DNA from: an uncultured Collinsella sp.
GTDB taxonomy: Bacteria > Actinomycetota > Coriobacteriia > Coriobacteriales > Coriobacteriaceae
Direction of reading: 5' to 3'
Assembly (NCBI GenBank): GCA_905213265.1
Contig: CAJMHR010000018.1
Coordinates: 1-43,818, forward strand
Length of the DNA stretch: 43,818 nucleotides
Shown here: in pieces, positions 41,910 to 43,818 of the stretch
Position numbering within the stretch: position 1 is the stretch's first letter
How the letters are laid out: every line of letters begins with the position of its first letter
Made by a program: the position numbers and the translations under genes
Notes under the pieces: model-generated
Seen by the model: the letters and a program-made list of their open reading frames with translations, nothing else
Database searches by the model: none
What the model was told of the DNA's origin: nothing

Positions 41910-43376
41910 CTATCCCACGCGCTCCGACAGTCGATACTTGCGGTTGCGGCTCGTCGCCGGCGCCGTGGGCTCAAGCTCGCCTTGAGCAATGAGCGCGTTG
42001 ACGCGCGACCTAACCTGGGAAATTGTAAGCCCCGTGCGTTCTGCCAGCTCACGCGTCCCCAGCTCGCCGTAGTGTTTGAGTGCCGTCACAATTAAGCCCC
42101 CGCCATGATCGACCGGCTCGATTTTTGAACGGTAAAGTACGATCTTGAACCGATCGAACCCCGGGCAGAACAGGGGCTCGGCCAGACCATGCGCGCGCAT
42201 GGCATCGATCATCATCGGGATGCCCGAGCCATTGCCCTCAGCCGGCGAACCTGCGCCATCCGGCAGCGGGACAATCGACATGAGCTTCACAAGCGTCGCG
42301 TTACGGCATCGGGAGCTGCCGTCAAACAAGTTCTCGCGAGTCTTTCCCCCGTAAAGGCCGCCAGGATTCGTCACCTCGACACGATCATCAAAGACGTCGA
42401 CGGCAATCGATTGTCCACAGAACCGATCCCCGTATTCTCGATGGATTACGGCGTTGGCGATTGCTTCGCGCAGAACCTCCTCGGGAATCTCAAGCGAGTC
42501 GACACGCGAGACGCCTTGGACGATCGAGGTTCGCCGCAAATTCTTGGCGACGGCTGCGACGGCATCCGAGATCATCTCGCCCAACGTTCCCTCACAGATT
42601 GTGCGGTCCATGAACCTTAGTGGCCCCGCAGCTCCCTTTTGAGTTCCCACGTGGACAGCCACATCAATGAAGAGCTTGGGATAGAACTGCTGAGGGTAAA
42701 CGCCCGCGGCAAGGAGGCCGGCCTTGGTAACATTGCCCTGGAAGTCGAGGAAATTCAGACGCTCCATCTTTGTCTTCTTGTCCGCCGCACCGCGCATCGC
42801 TCGAGGCGTCAACGAATAGGCACGCTCTATCGTGCGGTCGACCAGCGACTCGTCGAGATCGCCCACACTCGTGCCGGGCACCGCATCGCGATCGCTAGGA
42901 CTCGTCCGTTCGTATGACGACAGTGCCAAAACCTCGGTCGACGAAAGCGGGACATCTTTGTCATCGATGCGTTTGTAGCTGCCACCTTGAGCGCCCCGCT
43001 CTATGACATAGCAAGGCTTGCTCGACGGGTCGAGCTCCTCAATCGTGATAACGAGAACAACGGTCCCCCGAAGCCCCACGCGCTCAATGGTGTATTTGGG
43101 CGGATTGGCCAGCTTTCCGCGACCGCCAGCATCGCCCATGCCCGCCACGAATTGGTTGAGCACCTTCTCGGTCTCAAAGTTTGCAACTGGGACAAAACCC
43201 GCGCGCTCGCTCACTCCGAGCACGATGATGCCGCCGGCGGTGTTTGCGAAAGCGCTGACCGTTTCCCATACGTCGCGGGAAAGCGTCATGGCGCTCTCTT
43301 TTACTTCGACGCTAAGGTCATCCGAGCCCATACGCCTTAAAGACTCAAGCAGACCGGTCAGCTCGTTTTCGTTCAT
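41910..43376 (-). CDS. AlbA_2 (Schlafen-type) ATP-binding regulator with winged helix
   Basis: A 488-residue protein of the AlbA_2 / Schlafen-AlbA family. The N-terminal domain (about 15-140) has VEVKESAMTLSRDVWETV and FANTAGGIIVLGVSE. The middle (about 300-410) is the GHKL-type ATP-binding-like part: VLREAIANAVIHREYG, VFDDRVEVTNPGG, and GSGIPMMIDAM. The last 65 residues form a winged helix (LGTRELAERTGLTISQVRSRVNALIAQGELE). Members act as transcription regulators or in phage defence. The ATG at 43376 has AAAGGA seven bases upstream; the GTG six bases earlier is too close to it. The gene follows a leader packed with GAGAGA motifs. Confidence 0.87.
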   Translation of the reverse strand: MNENELTGLLESLRRMGSDDLSVEVKESAMTLSRDVWETVSAFANTAGGIIVLGVSERAGFVPVANFETEKVLNQFVAGMGDAGGRGKLANPPKYTIERVGLRGTVVLVITIEELDPSSKPCYVIERGAQGGSYKRIDDKDVPLSSTEVLALSSYERTSPSDRDAVPGTSVGDLDESLVDRTIERAYSLTPRAMRGAADKKTKMERLNFLDFQGNVTKAGLLAAGVYPQQFYPKLFIDVAVHVGTQKGAAGPLRFMDRTICEGTLGEMISDAVAAVAKNLRRTSIVQGVSRVDSLEIPEEVLREAIANAVIHREYGDRFCGQSIAVDVFDDRVEVTNPGGLYGGKTRENLFDGSSRCRNATLVKLMSIVPLPDGAGSPAEGNGSGIPMMIDAMRAHGLAEPLFCPGFDRFKIVLYRSKIEPVDHGGGLIVTALKHYGELGTRELAERTGLTISQVRSRVNALIAQGELEPTAPATSRNRKYRLSERVG

Positions 43377-43460
43377 CTGCACGTCCTTTCGCTCGGTCCT
43401 GCGGAGAATGCCACGGATAGATTTCCCTCGTCTCTCAGTTATCTCTCGTAATTATCTCTC

Positions 43461-43502
43461 ATCTATCTTTCTATCTCTCGGCTTAGAGATAGAAAGATAG
43501 AT
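43461..43502. repeat. Perfect 18-bp inverted repeat in the AlbA_2 gene leader
   Basis: Arms 43461-43478 and 43485-43502 are perfect complements around CGGCTT. In the minus-strand transcript this gives an 18-bp hairpin between the start point and the GAGAGA repeats, with no T run behind it. Confidence 0.85.
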
Positions 43503-43530
43503 AGAGATGGAATGTCTACCATTTGCTTCA

Positions 43531-43558
43531 TTTATACATATTTTTGCTGGTAGAACAA
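43531..43558 (-). promoter_or_regulatory. Promoter of the AlbA_2 gene
   Basis: Minus strand -35 TTGTTC (43553-43558), 16-bp spacer, -10 TATAAA (43531-43536). The start would be near 43524, giving a leader of about 148 nt. Confidence 0.6.
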
Positions 43559-43805
43559 TCGGTATTGAGACAATACCATGATTGCCTGTCTCTTTGTTGC
43601 TCAGTTATCTCTCATATTTTTCTCTCATCTTCCTGTCATCTCTCATATTAGAGACGAATGAGAGACGAGAGATACGCGAGTGATGGACGAGCGAGGATTT
43701 TCGGAGGGTCGGATATCGAGAGTGGATATTTGGACGGTTTTTGGGGCTTTTGGCGGCCGATTTGGGGGTGCGGACAGAAAGTTGGACCGCGGGGCGGTCC
43801 GGACT

Positions 43806-43818
43806 GGAGGTTCGCATG
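43806..43818 (+). promoter_or_regulatory. Ribosome binding site and ATG at the window edge
   Basis: GGAGG (43806-43810), five bases, then ATG as the last three bases. It is likely the start of a gene outside the window. Confidence 0.5.

Larger units (their letters stand above)
43431..43672. repeat. TCTCTC / GAGAGA motif array
   Basis: Exact TCTCTC occurs at 43431, 43442, 43455, 43474, 43608, 43621 and 43639, and GAGAGA at 43660 and 43667. Most are part of a longer (T)TATCTCTCA-like or GAGAC/GAGATA form. CTCAGTTATCTCTC occurs twice (43434-43447 and 43600-43613). The motifs lie on both sides of the AlbA_2 gene promoter. Confidence 0.8.
43377..43818. other. AT-rich non-coding region with TCTCTC/GAGAGA array
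   Basis: No gene is seen in the last 440 bases before the edge. The region holds the AlbA_2 gene promoter and leader, the repeat array, an 18-bp hairpin, a dyad GGTATTG-AGA-CAATACC (43561-43577), and a 7-bp hairpin GGACCGC / GCGGTCC (43784-43800). Confidence 0.7.

Noticed and set aside
43754..43790. Terminal inverted repeat of an IS3/IS481-like element (CGGACAGAAAGTTGGACC)
   Set aside because: It resembles such ends loosely, but no transposase or partner repeat is within the window to confirm it.

Overview
The window is high-GC bacterial chromosome with short intergenic gaps, a Gram-positive (no secretin) Tad pilus locus, a T-box in front of pheS, and a nickel ECF transporter. This combination and the protein flavour fit a Coriobacteriia gut actinobacterium, most like Collinsella. 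That placement is inference from gene content, not from a database match. Most genes are on the minus strand; the plus-strand genes are the IS110 fragment, pyk, the M32 carboxypeptidase, tRNA-Val, the DUF5710 gene and an interrupted gene near the right end.

Layout. 1-600: C-terminal end of an IS110-family transposase cut by the window edge, with a structured tail. 600-6330: tRNA-Leu(CAG), then the housekeeping genes tatD, rsmA, metG, rsmI and a GH5-like protein that lacks key catalytic residues. 6330-7130: repeat-rich gap with three tandem 62-bp units, tRNA-Phe(GAA) and a second copy of the tRNA-Phe 3' end plus terminator. 7130-17250: orphan ribbon-helix-helix gene, then a Tad/Flp pilus operon read right to left (cpaB, tadZ, tadA, tadB, tadC, flp, an unknown membrane protein, a small pilin-like protein, TadE, TadG-like, TadE, DUF192), mostly with overlapping stop and start codons. 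17340-23410: rsgA, a Ca2+-type P-ATPase with an elaborate structured leader, and pyk. 23560-31420: a phospholipase C-like protein, a NikMN-NikQ-NikO nickel importer under a NikR-type operator, and pheST behind a T-box. 31550-38230: M32 carboxypeptidase, glmM, a DUF4012 membrane protein and an EamA exporter. 38460-43818: tRNA-Val(GAC) followed by an accessory block (DUF5710, zinc-ribbon, HNH nuclease, a gene broken by an in-frame TAG, and an AlbA_2/Schlafen-type protein) ending in an AT-rich array of TCTCTC/GAGAGA motifs. The last three bases are an ATG with a good ribosome binding site.

How parts work together. The Tad operon encodes its own motor (TadA), platform (TadB/TadC), localisation ATPase (TadZ) and several pilin-like subunits sharing an AQxT(V/T)E processing motif, but no prepilin peptidase, which must be elsewhere. 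The nickel transporter promoter is built into the pheST terminator hairpin, and its operator matches the GTGTTAC-N14-GTAACAC form of NikR sites. pheST is controlled by charged tRNA-Phe through the T-box.

Most worth a second look: the Ca2+-ATPase leader, with two complementary loop/linker pairs and a sequestered Shine-Dalgarno; the TCTCTC/GAGAGA array and 18-bp hairpin in front of the AlbA_2 gene; the catalytically degenerate GH5 protein; the duplicated tRNA-Phe end; and the direct repeats upstream of the Tad promoter.
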